DNA from: Acanthosepion lycidas
Lineage: Eukaryota; Mollusca; Cephalopoda; Sepiida; Sepiidae
Length of the DNA: 64,000 bases
Direction of reading: 5' to 3'
Assembly (NCBI GenBank): GCA_963932145.1
Contig: OZ010613.1
Coordinates: forward strand, 45,388,841-45,452,840
In this document: piece after piece, positions 23,130 to 31,570 of the stretch
How positions within the stretch are numbered: position 1 is the stretch's first letter
Layout: each line of letters starts with the position of its first letter
Position numbers and translations under genes: made by a program
The notes under the pieces: model-generated
Database searches by the model: none
Seen by the model: the letters and a program-made list of their open reading frames with translations, nothing else
Told to the model about the DNA's origin: nothing

Positions 23130-23464
23130 TAAAAGCTAAAGGAATTAGTGGGTTGTTAATCTCTAATAAAAAAAACTCAAAAACCTATTTATATCAATAC
23201 AACCACTAATTTTATAGCTGACTATTAAAAAGAATCTATTTTCTACTGGATTTTCATCCCTATTATTTATGTAATTTTCAGGCTATTTTCTAGTAAGTAG
23301 GTTTGGCTGTAAATTGCCCTAAGCTACAAAATAGAACAAAATTTGTTTGAACTAATCATGCCATGTCATTTTTGCTTTGATGCTTTTAAACAAAAGCTGA
23401 AAATAAATTCTCTTTCTTTTTTTCTCTTACTCATTTTTCAGGTCTTCCTGACTTAGAAGACTAA
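9686..23464 (+). CDS. PTGES3: p23 co-chaperone / prostaglandin E synthase 3, seven coding exons (start exon not certain)
   Basis: The spliced product is a CS-domain p23 protein, which in the known family binds ATP-bound Hsp90 in the cytosol and stabilises client complexes; vertebrate p23 is also described as cytosolic prostaglandin E synthase. Exons are 9686-9796, 19263-19332, 20734-20829, 21519-21608, 22317-22358, 22528-22552 and 23442-23464, all with AG acceptors and, except the terminal one, GT donors; phases join without a break and sum to 457 nt. Family landmarks are seen in order: PPVLWAQRKDKLFITI at the start of the CS domain, WWPRLLKEKVKTHWLK at its end, DFSKWKDEDDSD, then MMNKMGG and an acidic tail ending PDLED, as in human p23 (160 aa). 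About 152 residues are present without exon 1. Intron 2 is 9.5 kb and carries nested retrotransposons. Product identity is very secure; the start is open. Confidence 0.96.
9797..11212. other. p23 intron 2, left part
   Basis: AT-rich intronic sequence between exon 2 and the left LTR remnant of the old gypsy element. I see no exon or recognisable element in it. Confidence 0.6.
11213..11325 (-). repeat. LTR remnant of the old gypsy element, left copy
   Basis: Shares TGTAATGCCTGGTTGTAG, GAGACTTTGTAAAT, CAATAATAGTAATGCC and CCCATCACGTGATCT with 18967-19091 in the same order and orientation. Boundaries are approximate, set by where similarity stops. Confidence 0.75.
11390..11857 (-). pseudogene. 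Integrase catalytic core and tail of the old gypsy element (3' part)
   Basis: On the minus strand, from 11857 leftward, the frame reads RIHTGFAGPLNGAYYLVVVD then YTKW, the start of a retroviral-type integrase core with the first catalytic Asp. After about 11740 the frame is damaged, but fragments typical of the next core segment and of the region beyond can be followed to about 11390 across at least one deletion. It stops abruptly at 11857, where the younger LTR begins; the other half resumes at 16124. Confidence 0.8.
11858..12113 (+). repeat. 5' LTR of the younger gypsy element (256 bp, rearranged)
   Basis: Matches the 3' LTR at its start (about 11858-12000) and end (about 12051-12113). Between these, about 205 bp of the 3' LTR including its TATA box are replaced by about 48 bp of unrelated sequence. 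The promoter side of this LTR is therefore probably dead. Confidence 0.9.
12145..12840 (+). pseudogene. gag: Gag of the younger gypsy element, two CCHC knuckles, C-terminus broken
   Basis: The first ATG after the LTR is 12145 (MAERPFDIKLIPEF); the longer frame to 11974 runs into the LTR. The protein has a retrotransposon Gag capsid-like region (residues about 10-170, with the FQARRLQPGETVDVYL segment typical of the family) and a zinc knuckle CYRCYGPNHFASDC near residue 185. The second knuckle begins CFQCHKVGHIA, but the frame shifts before its last Cys and stops at TGA 12838-12840. Gag packages the element RNA in virus-like particles. About 231 aa remain. Confidence 0.88.
12855..13265 (+). 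pseudogene. Aspartic protease of the younger gypsy element
   Basis: The frame contains the retropepsin signature ALIDSGCS (catalytic Asp followed by Ser-Gly) and later LLGFDLLLGMEII, the second conserved retropepsin block. It processes Gag-Pol in intact relatives. It lies in a different frame from gag and from the following RT, as expected either from programmed frameshifting or from decay; the other pol breaks favour decay. TAA at 13263-13265. Confidence 0.85.
13270..13800 (+). pseudogene. Reverse transcriptase of the younger gypsy element, frameshifted
   Basis: The frame at 13292-13576 has the palm N-terminal motif GKVRPVLDYRELN. The frame then shifts, and the next piece contains the IDLRKAYLQV block (Asp of motif A). 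The YIDD box is seen at 13766-13777 after another shift, with an in-frame stop between them. Only about half of an RT domain is recognisable, and the gaps between motifs are compressed, suggesting small deletions. Confidence 0.85.
14180..14660 (+). pseudogene. RNase H of the younger gypsy element
   Basis: Motifs in order: LNLSELDAV-like ELDAV at about 14315, FTDSACVYKWI (the DS active-site motif) at about 14381, and the HHNKADTLTR segment near 14550 with the last catalytic Asp. The frame changes near 14320. In intact elements this removes the RNA template. Confidence 0.82.
14700..15728 (+). pseudogene. Integrase of the younger gypsy element, broken into three frames
   Basis: The catalytic core starts GMDITHYNGHHYLTLIDC at about 14830 (first Asp), then LVTDNNTAFQSG at about 14994 (second Asp), and GNGIIERCHR at about 15090 in a shifted frame (catalytic Glu). 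The C-terminal stretch 15267-15728 carries YDLCDRVWVKAP and a Ser/Glu-rich tail with a following CHLC pair. Two frameshifts and a stop at about 15233 prevent a full enzyme. Confidence 0.85.
15699..15707 (+). promoter_or_regulatory. Polypurine tract of the younger gypsy element
   Basis: The purine run AGGGGGGAG directly precedes the TG that opens the 3' LTR, the standard primer site for plus-strand DNA synthesis. Confidence 0.85.
15708..16123 (+). repeat. 3' LTR of the younger gypsy element (416 bp, full length)
   Basis: Starts TGTAGTGAAAGAG after the polypurine tract and ends ACCCCAACA. A TATA box TATAAAAG at 15901-15908 marks the U3 promoter, a part missing from the 5' LTR. Similarity to the 5' LTR is interrupted as described there, with roughly a tenth of the aligned bases different by eye. 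Confidence 0.9.
16124..16545 (-). pseudogene. Integrase N-terminal (HHCC) domain of the old gypsy element (5' part)
   Basis: On the minus strand the frame reads ILKKFHIRYPGISRMK-like residues followed by MDQDIENLVKPCSSC, the zinc-binding HHCC domain of gypsy integrases; the first His of the usual HxGHPG is changed (IRYPG). Upstream (16545-16400) is the linker from RNase H. The reading frame runs to the insertion point at 16124 and continues in frame at 11857 once one copy of the target duplication is removed. Confidence 0.85.
16680..16841 (-). pseudogene. Reverse transcriptase N-terminal fragment of the old gypsy element
   Basis: On the minus strand from about 16836, the frame reads PINKELNRLEKLGATSKIDY then SKWAPPTVYVKQK, the fingers region of gypsy RT; a later shifted frame contains a GLNE block. 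After about 16620 the sequence jumps to the end of RNase H, so the YxDD box is absent. The 17-bp array abuts its upstream edge. Confidence 0.8.
16842..17793. repeat. 17-bp minisatellite, 56 perfect copies
   Basis: The unit actctctcttttactac repeats without any visible change for 952 bp, exactly 56 x 17. The unit has no stop codon in any plus-strand frame, so an apparent 330-residue plus-strand frame (16828-17820) runs through it. It replaces roughly a dozen codons in the old element's pol gene between the protease-RT linker and the RT fingers. The flanking codons on both sides remain recognisable. Confidence 0.97.
17823..18086 (-). pseudogene. Protease-RT linker of the old gypsy element
   Basis: The minus-strand frame contains VFVGKTKKVVVFVIKN and LFGTDWIALFDLSNLP, a stretch seen between protease and RT in many animal gypsy polyproteins. 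It ends at the stop at the array edge. Protease itself (minus, about 18205-18110) is recognisable as LQLDTESDITIIN, where the catalytic D-T/S-G triplet has become DTE. Confidence 0.8.
18560..18960 (-). pseudogene. Gag remnants of the old gypsy element
   Basis: On the minus strand, DDGITFTAYYGRYEG (about 18890-18840) and IRSRLLAKLEMDAKLS (about 18630-18580) match the usual spacing of gypsy Gag in this family. Stops and shifts lie between them, and a long poly-A run (plus-strand poly-T at 18460-18490) has grown in the downstream part. Confidence 0.65.
18967..19091 (-). repeat. LTR remnant of the old gypsy element, right copy
   Basis: Partner of the copy at 11213-11325. It carries a small AT insertion (TATATATTTTC) relative to the left copy. 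On the minus strand this is the 5' LTR. It ends about 170 bp before p23 exon 3. Confidence 0.75.
19263..19332 (+). CDS. PTGES3: p23 coding exon 3
   Basis: The acceptor CCAG ends at 19262 and the donor GTTAGT starts at 19333. It encodes KGTGGAEKNLYEVTIPF and the following residues of the CS fold, leaving in phase 0. It lies just downstream of the remnant right LTR of the old retroelement. Confidence 0.93.
19333..20733. other. PTGES3: p23 intron 3
   Basis: AT-rich intron with the dispersed repeat at about 19840-20260 and nothing else recognised. Confidence 0.85.
19840..20260. repeat. Dispersed repeat, related to 45058-45250 and 55421-55610
   Basis: Shares GGAACTAGAA, AAGGGTTCAGTTTGACATT, a TGAAGAAGGCTGG block and a (T)AATAAATATGGTGACAAAG block in order with the repeats in the tandem units. 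The 'tgaagaaggc...gctgaaac' layout recalls Penelope-like element ends, but that is only a resemblance. Short minus-strand frames here are by-products. It lies in p23 intron 3. Confidence 0.6.
20734..20829 (+). CDS. PTGES3: p23 coding exon 4
   Basis: A T-rich tract and TTTTTAG precede 20734; the donor GTAAGA starts at 20830. The exon is exactly 32 codons and carries the WWPRLLKEK motif, the best-conserved p23 stretch, in the CS domain region known to contact Hsp90. Confidence 0.94.
20830..22316. other. PTGES3: p23 introns 4 and 5
   Basis: AT-rich introns on either side of exon 5, with a poly-T run at about 21330-21352. No other feature was seen. Confidence 0.8.
21519..21608 (+). CDS. PTGES3: p23 coding exon 5
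   Basis: The acceptor CAATCAG ends at 21518 and the donor GTAAGT starts at 21609. Thirty codons, phase 0 at both ends. It encodes THWLKTDFSKWKDEDDSD, the end of the CS domain and the start of the acidic tail. Confidence 0.94.
22317..22358 (+). CDS. PTGES3: p23 coding exon 6 (MMNKMGG micro-exon)
   Basis: The acceptor TTCCAG ends at 22316 and the donor GTAAAT starts at 22359. Fourteen codons beginning MMNKMGG, matching the MMNNMGG segment of vertebrate p23 tails. Confidence 0.9.
22528..22552 (+). CDS. PTGES3: p23 coding exon 7 (acidic micro-exon)
   Basis: The acceptor TTTTCAG ends at 22527 and the donor GTGAGT starts at 22553. It encodes NEEDSDDE plus one base, which joins with GT at 23442 to form a Ser codon. 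Reading on without splicing reaches TAG within the donor, so the splice is needed for the conserved ending. Confidence 0.88.
22639..23127 (-). repeat. tRNA-derived SINE-like element between two (TA)n runs, minus strand
   Basis: Microsatellites (GT)n(AT)n at 22639-22697 and (AT)n at 23089-23127 bound a block in p23 intron 7. On the minus strand, from 23080, a head with cacagtgg (A-box-like) and AGTTTGAATTCCAG (B-box-like), spaced as in tRNA genes, is followed by an unrelated body. A truncated, diverged relative of the head occurs at about 30490-30655. Confidence 0.5.
23442..23464 (+). CDS. PTGES3: p23 terminal coding exon 8
   Basis: A pyrimidine-rich tract and TTTTTCAG precede 23442. The exon completes Ser and encodes LPDLED then TAA at 23462-23464, the family-typical C-terminus. 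The 3' UTR follows directly. Confidence 0.9.
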
Positions 23465-24495
23465 GCTTAGCATGCTGTATGTCCAAGAGCTGACCAGGGG
23501 GGATGGTGTTGTCCAGCTTCTGTTTGCTGTTGCTGTTGCAACAGAAGCATCAATAGCTATGACAGTAAGCCATGGGAGAAGCTGAAACCAGTTGACCATC
23601 TGTTTTGCTCCCATCTTCATCTCATTTTTTTTTTTTTTTTTTTTTTTTTCCTTTTCCCTTTCCTCTCCCTCTCTTTCCCACATTCCTTTTCCACTTTGCT
23701 CTCTTCTCTCTCCCCCTTTCTGCTCCTTTCCTCCCAACTCTTGTCTCCTCTTTATCTACAATTATCAAAGAAATTATCATTCCTTGATGTCCAAATTTTT
23801 CCCAACTTAACTTTTGTTGCCAGTCAAGTAGTCTAACATATAGAGTGTGTACCTCTATGTTGTACTCTGGTTCTACGTTTTGGCATTACCACCTCGCATC
23901 TTCCATAATTATGGTAGGAGGTGAGCCAGGTGGTCAAAAGATGTACTGCTACAACTATATTACTAGGGAAGGAGAAGGAATGATGGGGGAGGGGCAGGTC
24001 AGTTATTTGGCTGCTTTTTTCTTTTTAGTCCATTTGTCCCAACACTGCTAGGCTCTTATTGCAAAATGGTCTTCGATGCCTAGGTTTTAAAAAATTAAAA
24101 AAATTGCGTGTGTCTGTCTGTGAGTATGTATGCTCAGGGAGCCCTGATTTTTGAAACAAATTGGGTTTTCTTGCAGATGAAAAAGTTGCCTGATCAGCTA
24201 GGTACAGCAGCAGCAGCCTACACCCCCTAACCTTTTCCCAGCTCTTTATCCCAACCCCATCATTTTTTCTTTTCAAGGAGTGAGGGAAGAAACATGCTCT
24301 GCTCCTCGCTGCCTTCAAACTTTGTTCTTTTAAACTCTTTCTTTATCTTTTTATGTAGTGGGGGAGATGAGGTTCCATCCATCTGTATCTGCAAAATGCT
24401 GCTATGTCCCTGAAAAGACTTATATTTTTTTTCTGCCTCTTGGGTCTCTCTTTCTGTTCAGTTATCCAATAAAATATGTAAAAGAGACAATCAAT
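23465..24495 (+). other. PTGES3: p23 3' untranslated region with poly(A) signal
   Basis: From the stop codon to about 25 bases past an AATAAA hexamer at 24468-24473. The stretch is somewhat less AT-rich than the introns and contains a poly-T tract at about 23626-23650. The exact cleavage site is inferred; other polyadenylation sites are possible. Confidence 0.6.
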
Positions 24496-27087
24496 TTGTT
24501 TGACTTGATAATTGCCACATGGTTATTTTAAAAACTGGTCTAGTTTTTCATTGGTTCCATTTGTTATCCTCACATATTCACTGCAAAGTTCCCTGGAATT
24601 ATATTTGGCTTAACTACAAAGAACTTTTCATGTTAGACCATCATTTTTCATTAAATAATATTTTATATTTAGAGATAGTTTTAATCCAATTGACGTTCAT
24701 ACCAACTTTTTGAAACTAAAACAAATCTCATATATTGTTTATATATACTTGAATAGGTATTGTGAATTTTATTAAGTAGGAAATTTATAATACTCTTTAA
24801 CTGCATTAAAACCGTATTGAATTAATAATGGTATGAAAACATTAAAATATCAATTTTCAGCTATCATTATTTAAAAAAAAAAAAAATTCAGGTTTCATTT
24901 TTATTTACTTGAACACATTTTGATGCAACTGTTAAGGTAATTGATTTTGTATCCCTATACTTTCCACATGGCGCTGTTCTAAACACAGATGGGGACCCTC
25001 TCAGTCTTTCACTGACTGGACAAATCCCACATTTGCATCAGTATGCATAAAAAAACTGGAAAATGGTTGATGTACATTATTAGGAGAATGTGAAATAAGG
25101 TTATAATTAGAAGTGAAAATGTGAATTTTGTATCAATATATTTGGTTATTTACAGATTTAGTTGGCCTAGCCTGGCAAGTGATACAAGGAACATCTTACT
25201 GCTACTTTTTATCTTATGTCCAACTAATAAAACAGATCTTCACTTTGACCAGTGAGAACTGACTATATCTTTAACTGTTTCTTTCCCGTCACTGACTTGA
25301 TTCTCACCTACCACCCCACTGACAATCTCTACTTCTCCATCAACAGCCTGGTACTCTGCCAACAACAAGCTTGAAACTGACAATTCTGTGAGTCTGCTAA
25401 CATAATCTTGCAGACAGAAATTCTTAATTTCTGAATAAGTGGTGCTCCCCAAAGGTTTTTATATGCAGTTTCTTCTCCATTTGAAGACCTTGCTTTTAGG
25501 CTTACTGCTGATTATAAAATGACACTTCACTCTAAGATAAAATCATTCAGTCTGCTTTACTTTGTGGGTGTTTTAAGCTATGGCCAGCTTATGTTGTGTC
25601 ACATTGAAGTGCTGAAAATGAATCTGAGGGGTTTCTTGAAAATAGTCAAAGGATTCCATTATGAGTTGGGTTGACCCAGAGTTAAGGATAGGTGTTTATT
25701 TGGGAAAACATTTAGGCTTGAACTAGTGTTCAAACACCTAGAGCAAAATGGGGAGTTAGATAATGTAAATAATGGACATTGAAGAGTATCATATTTCTGA
25801 TGTTCTAAATCATTGATCAAACTTGTGACATGGAAGGGGGGGGTCTCTCCCCACCTGTGATTATATTAAACAAAAATAAATATTGTTGATCTGTATTCTG
25901 TTTTCCAGGATTATTTTTCTTGCCGACTTGGTTTTTTTTTTTTTTTTTTTTTGTTTTTTTTTTTGTTTTTTTTGTTTATTTTCAACTTAATGCATTGAAA
26001 GCAAAACTTGACCTAGGTCAAGGAGAAAATTCCTAACAAATGTAAAAGATCTATTTGGTATAATGATAGCAATATCTTTTTTTTTTTTTTTTTAAATTGC
26101 TTTGGCATCTTATTGTGCTTGTATGTGAACAATGTTAATGTAGACAGGATTCTCCTGTCCCACCAGCTTTAGGTTCAAAAGGAATACTCTTGATTTTTAC
26201 ATCATTAATCAACATTGATATCTGTTCCCAGATGGAAATGTGAACCAGTGAAAACAGCTGTTCTTGAAACATTGTTCATTTTCAGCATGATTAATTTGTC
26301 TGAAGTTGAGCAGCTGCTTTTAATTTGCAACTGAAGTTGGGATGATCAGGAAAAGTACAAATTTAACTGTTTCAAACGAAGATTAGCCAACTGAAATGAA
26401 GTAATTCTAATATGGCATTACTTGAGCTGCATTTTTAAAATTGTGGGCAACAGGCAGATTGTCAGAATAATGGAAATTGCAATCAAAAATAGTTGAATTT
26501 TCTGGAACACTGAGGAATGGTCTGAAAAATTTAACATTCATAGGAAAAAGGAATATTGTCTAAATGTTTACATCATGAAACTTGTAGATATGAGATTTTG
26601 TAAGTCAGTCATTGCAAAAGTTGGATAGGAAAGATCACCTGAAAATTGTGGATTAATTTGTAAAGCTATATAATTTTTTTTTTTTTTTTTTGTAATAGGA
26701 AAAGTTGAATCATTGTTAATGGTGTTAAAGTTGCTTTCCACTGACAATTTTTTTTTTCTAATCTTTGCAAGTGACACTCAAAATAAACTCTACCTTTGAT
26801 ATAATCTAGATAAAAATTTGTGCTCTCTTGTCCTTGGCTAAAAGCTATTTGCTGAATAAAACTCAAATAGGGGTGGGGTGCCAGTTTTTACATTTTCATA
26901 AAAAATGCTTTAATAATTGGATTATTAAGTTGTGGACTTGAGTTACACTTTGCTCTTAAGTTTTTGATTAACTTAAAAAAAAAAAAATTTGTCACTTGGG
27001 GTTGGTAAATAGTAACCTGATGAATAAAGGGTAGTAATATTCGTCTGTTTGCATGAATTTGAAATAGATGAGGGTGCTGCAGAAATA
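24496..27087. other. Intergenic AT-rich sequence downstream of p23
   Basis: No gene is supported. Poly-T tracts lie at about 25932-25975, 26078-26093 and 26677-26692. A diffuse 60-70-residue minus-strand frame at 25240-25452 has no recognisable domain. Confidence 0.6.
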
Positions 27088-27152
27088 TTAGGTTGGTGCA
27101 AAAAATGTTTTCTCTAACGTGAGAAAACGACATTATTTTTGCACCAACCTAA
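27088..27152. mobile_element. MADE1/mariner-like palindromic MITE, copy 1
   Basis: A 65-bp near-palindrome starting TTAGGTTGGTGCAAAA and ending TTTTTGCACCAACCTAA, flanked by TA on both sides (27086-27087, 27153-27154), as expected for Tc1/mariner insertion. Confidence 0.88.
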
Positions 27153-27559
27153 TACCACCCACATAAGATATTTGTGTAGTAACCTAATTTTTGATATCTA
27201 TGGTTTAAGATTAAATTTAATATTTCCAGTAAGCAAAATACATGGCTCTATTTCAAAACTAATTTTAAGTCTGGAAAAGGTTGCTGGGATTCTTTTTTAA
27301 AAAAAATATTGAAATTACTGTTATTTTTAACCTGCATTTGCAATGTAATTCTTTTTAAAAAAAAAAAAAAATTCGAAAATAAATACTTTGAGGTATAGTA
27401 CCTGATTTTACAGTATAATTAATCTGATTTGAAACAACTTATTTCATTTAAAAATTCACAGAAATGAACTTTGAACTGTAAGGTCCTGGCAGGTTTGACA
27501 GATTGTTTATCTAATGTTTGATGGAGGTGTTAAAGAATTTAACTTGATTGACTTTTATA

Positions 27560-28568
27560 TATTAAGTACTCGTTTGTTTTATATAGCACTGGGCTGTTGC
27601 AGCACAAAACTGATATTTCTCCTACCGGTGTTTTGGGGTTGACTCGTAGTTGCTGCCACCAGCCTGTGTCCCGGGAAATCAGTGGTTGTCGCTATCCAGT
27701 GGAATCCTTTGGTCAGGGTACCAAGTGGGATGGTCAGTCAATATTAACGGCTCCACACCAACTGCAATTGGTTTGACACCAGCTCGCTTCCAATGTCTGC
27801 TTACTGAAGTAATTACGATCTCAAGTCTAACCTACCCGCTTTGTAATTTTGATGCTAGGTAGACGAGATCAATCAGATCGTAGTGTAAGAGGAGTCTAAC
27901 TGGAGGTGTTGTCACACAAGCATAAAGAAAAGAAGCAAATAAAAACCTAAGAGGTTCGAGTATGTTGAAAGTAACAAATTAACTTTTATCCATCTGTTAT
28001 ATACAAGAGTGTATGTTTTTCTCCCAACCTGTTTTCTAGAGTGACACTTTTACACTTTTAGGCAAGTTCTGGTCTTCTAAGTCAGCTGGCTTGGCTTTGT
28101 TCGTCAGTATAACTTGCTATTGGTAGGATCGGCAAAGTCAGCAGTTGTGGAATCTTGGTCAGCTTCTGCGAGGCAACACTGGTTCCTGCTACTTGAAAGG
28201 CTCTAACTTCAACTGGCTGCAACTCTCCGAGGGCATCCGTTTACATGGAGACTGACCAAAAACTGGTGCAGTGTTAGGCGTAGTCTGGAGTTTTCAGTAA
28301 ATCCTGATTCCTGACAAGAAACCTCTTTGTTGTCTGGCCAGGAAAATTGATTACTTCCCATTTTGGAAAATTAATCACTTCTGTCTGTGAGGAGAGGTTG
28401 TAGGAGAGCTTCCCCTTTCTCACATTGATACCTCATACCAAATCCTTTCAGTGTGTGTTAATAATTTCCCTGTCTTTCTCATCAAATTACCTCCGCCTAT
28501 CACCATTGCCATCACTCGACCAATGATGTGGGTGTGGCTAAGATTATAACCTAGAATTTGGGTTTACA
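27560..28568 (-). mobile_element. Putative LTR of a minus-strand retroelement with polypurine tract
   Basis: This block is clearly richer in GC than its surroundings. On the minus strand a purine tract GGAGAGGGGGGAA (plus 28572-28584) is followed by TTC and then TGTAAACCC (from 28568), the layout of a polypurine tract touching an LTR. The other LTR end is not resolved; no matching second LTR was seen in the window. No coding remnants of the internal part were recognised at 28590-29100. Confidence 0.45.
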
Positions 28569-28589
28569 GAATTCCCCCCTCTCCGGCAA

Positions 28590-29110
28590 AAATCTTACGA
28601 ATCGCACATGGCCATTTGAAATCTCTAATCTTTTGGTCACTGTGTTTTCTTAACCAGCACTTTTTACAAATTCCATCAATCAATTGTCAGTCTGCCATCT
28701 GGTCCCTTCATGAAGTTAGCATCTACGGGAACCCTTGGCTTCTCAAAAAAAATAAATTGATAATAAATTTCTTTATCTCCAAATTGATAATTCTGAGATA
28801 TTTTCTCTTACCAAAATTCTATGATCGACATATGGCCACTTAACAGGTCGGTACTCAAGATGACCTCTTGGAAAAATAAACAAGGGTAATTCTCTCTACC
28901 CCGTATCAACAATATTTTCTCATGCCAAAACTTTTATAATTATCATATGGCCTTGCTTTGCCAGCACTTAAGATATGTTCTTGGGTTTTTCGTTAATCGG
29001 TACTTTTACTAATATTAATCAATTGTCAGAAGCTTGCATATGGCCTTTTTGTGAGTCCACTGTTTACGATTCTCAGGTTTTTGAGAAAAGTAACTCTCTT
29101 ATTTTTTTAA
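28590..29110 (+). repeat. Diverged tandem repeat with a recurring CATATGGCC core
   Basis: The core appears at about 28605 (CACATGGCC), 28829, 28944 and 29037, with a weaker one near 28693. Spacing is roughly 90-115 bp, and a preceding block (ATTTTCTC.TGCCAAAA) is shared. Units are strongly diverged. Confidence 0.4.
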
Positions 29111-30018
29111 CGTAAAAAAAAAAATTTCTTGGGTATCTTCTTTTCCATTCTCAGTATTTTCTTGTGTAATTATTATGGTTAATTAGTTACCATAGCTAAA
29201 TAGTGTCACACTTATAAATTTAAAATATTCTCCATAATCTGTTTTATTGAATTTTAAATACTAGAATTTCTTTGCACATTCTAACATTAAAATCCTCATA
29301 TTTAGTTCTATGGAAATTATTGCTAACATGTTCTGCATTTCATTCAATTTTCACAAACCAATCAAAATTTGAATAAGCTAAGATGTTTGGAAAAATGCTT
29401 TGACAAAAACTGTTTAATGATTTAATTTTATAGGACTTCATGGTAAATATTTTTTAGGAAATTTTTTTCATAACTGAAAAGATATGGAAAAAAACTTATA
29501 AAAGCAATTTCAATAATTTGCCATATATATATATCATGATGAAAAGAGGACTCAAATTTAATAAAAACAGACCAGGGTATTTTTTAATTATTTTTTTTAT
29601 CCCTTTGTAGGATGTTGGAAATTCTTGCAAAAATCAAATAATTGTTGGATTTTAATGAAATTATTTTAGAGATGTTTTTTTTTTTTGTTTGTGTTAAAAT
29701 TTCCTATACTAATCTTTAGTGGCCTCCACTGATGCAAGAAAAACATCTATTTAATCAAAATTTTCAATGTACATTTTTTTTTTTTTTTTTCCAGTGAGTT
29801 ATTAGAGGTATGTACATTATCCATGTTGCCTTCATCTAGCGGTTGTCTTGCCATTATGTGGGAGGTATTACTGCCATTTCCAGATCTTAAAAGAATTTTA
29901 TATAACTTGTTAGAGACGTATTGTGTTTTTTTTTTTTTTGGTGGGGGGGGGGGCAGTTCCTGTCTGTATAGTTTCTGGTTTGAAAGTCCGTTTAGTGATT
30001 ATATTAGGTGAACTTTTT

Positions 30019-30051
<33 letters not shown>

Positions 30052-30480
30052 CTTACTTGCCCAAAAGGTGTTAGTGTGGATTTTGATAATTTAACTAGGA
30101 GAAAATGATTATATAAATATTGATACACCAGCACAATTCTAGGAAAAATTGGTTATAAAATGGGGGAAAAAAAACTTTGGGTAATATTTACATTTAAAAA
30201 CATTTCAGAAGAGCCATCCAGATATTAATGGATCATTACTGAAATAATTTTCAAAATTACTCTTGATAAAGGGGAGTTACTCTAAATTCTACATTTCATT
30301 TTATCAAGGGAAGTAATCGAGTTAGCTGGAAACTTGCAGACACTTAACTTTTTTATTTTTATTATTATAGCGCAATGCTCATTCAGGATGTAGGTGATTA
30401 ATAACAATTCACCAATTAACTTTCTTTATCTAAATTGCCATGTCTTAGAACAGATAGTGGATTAATTTTGAAATTCAGAA
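29111..30480. other. Intergenic AT-rich sequence with homopolymer runs
   Basis: Poly-T at about 29773-29790, T-then-G run at about 29928-29954 and poly-T at 30021-30051. No gene was recognised. Confidence 0.6.
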
Positions 30481-30655
30481 TTTTACTTCTAGATGGTTGC
30501 CACACAAGACTAACATGTTCAGTCAACACTGATTTACGTCATGAAGAGCTTCAGTGCGAAAGTGAATGCAGTAGACTCGGCTGGAATTTGGACTCTGCCT
30601 GGTGATTCTAATTTAGCACCAATATTTAAATTCTCTGCTCATTCCTCCACCATAT

Positions 30656-31570
30656 ATATATATATATATATATATATAAATCTTTTGCTGTTCCCACTAC
30701 TGGCACATGAACTGTTCTGAATCATTATTTCTCTTGATTTTTATATGGTATTTTTTAGAATGTCAGATGAGATAAAATAATGAGGTCTGTCATGTCCTTA
30801 TATACAGTTTTAGTTTGAGCAATTAAATACATTTGATAAATTTAAGAAATATATATAGGCAAAGCATAAACGTGTTAATTGGAAATGTACCTAAAAAATT
30901 TGTAATGAAGCAAAAAAAATCTTTGCCCATAAGGTTCACAGTAGATCATTCATTTTCAAATGACTAATATGGTTTAAAAATCGTTGACATGGAAGATAAT
31001 ATTCGTTTAGGTTACAGGAAAGCAGATGTTGATCTTGCTTTTTGGAAGGAAGAATTGATATCTTGAGGGATGTTGCAGATTAAGTTACAGTTCATTGGTA
31101 AGGATGGGTAATTCAGCTGAATCACAGATGGACATTACAATTCTCATGTGTCCTAAAGAGGAATCAAAGACCTTATTGTTAGGACAGTACCATGTACTCT
31201 TTGGGAATGTTACAAGCAAAACCCTTTGATTCATCCTTTCATTTACTACTTGCTTATTTTTTTAAAAATGTGTGTTTTACTTTAGTGTGAGACAGTAGGT
31301 CACATATACATAAATTTATGTATTGCATCTTTGTATGACCTATGATTGTGGTCTAATATTGTATATAAAATATATTCATGTATAACTCATTTTTTTTTTC
31401 TTGGTTATTCTTTTCCTTGTCATATTATGGTGTTAGTATATCAGAGAGGCTAATGCTTATGGTGGGTCTGGAAGAGTGTAGAAAGCTAAAGTTATTTCTT
31501 TTGTCTTACTAAGAATCTCATTGAAGTTGACCAATGTTGATCCTGTTATGTCACTGCTTTTCAATAAATA
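30656..31570 (+). repeat. 0.9-kb dispersed repeat with coding-like remnants, copy 1
   Basis: The block recurs at about 44005-44893 and 54350-55255 in the tandem units, each time starting after a (TA)n run. By eye the copies are mostly identical. It contains two adjoining, frame-shifted protein-like pieces: one with KKSLPIRFTVDH and RKADVDLAFWKEEL (about 30898-31063), one with GCCRLSYSSLVRMGNSAES (about 31060-31230), then a long AT-rich tail. This looks like the 3' end of a gene or element copied as DNA or RNA. I do not recognise the protein. Confidence 0.7.
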
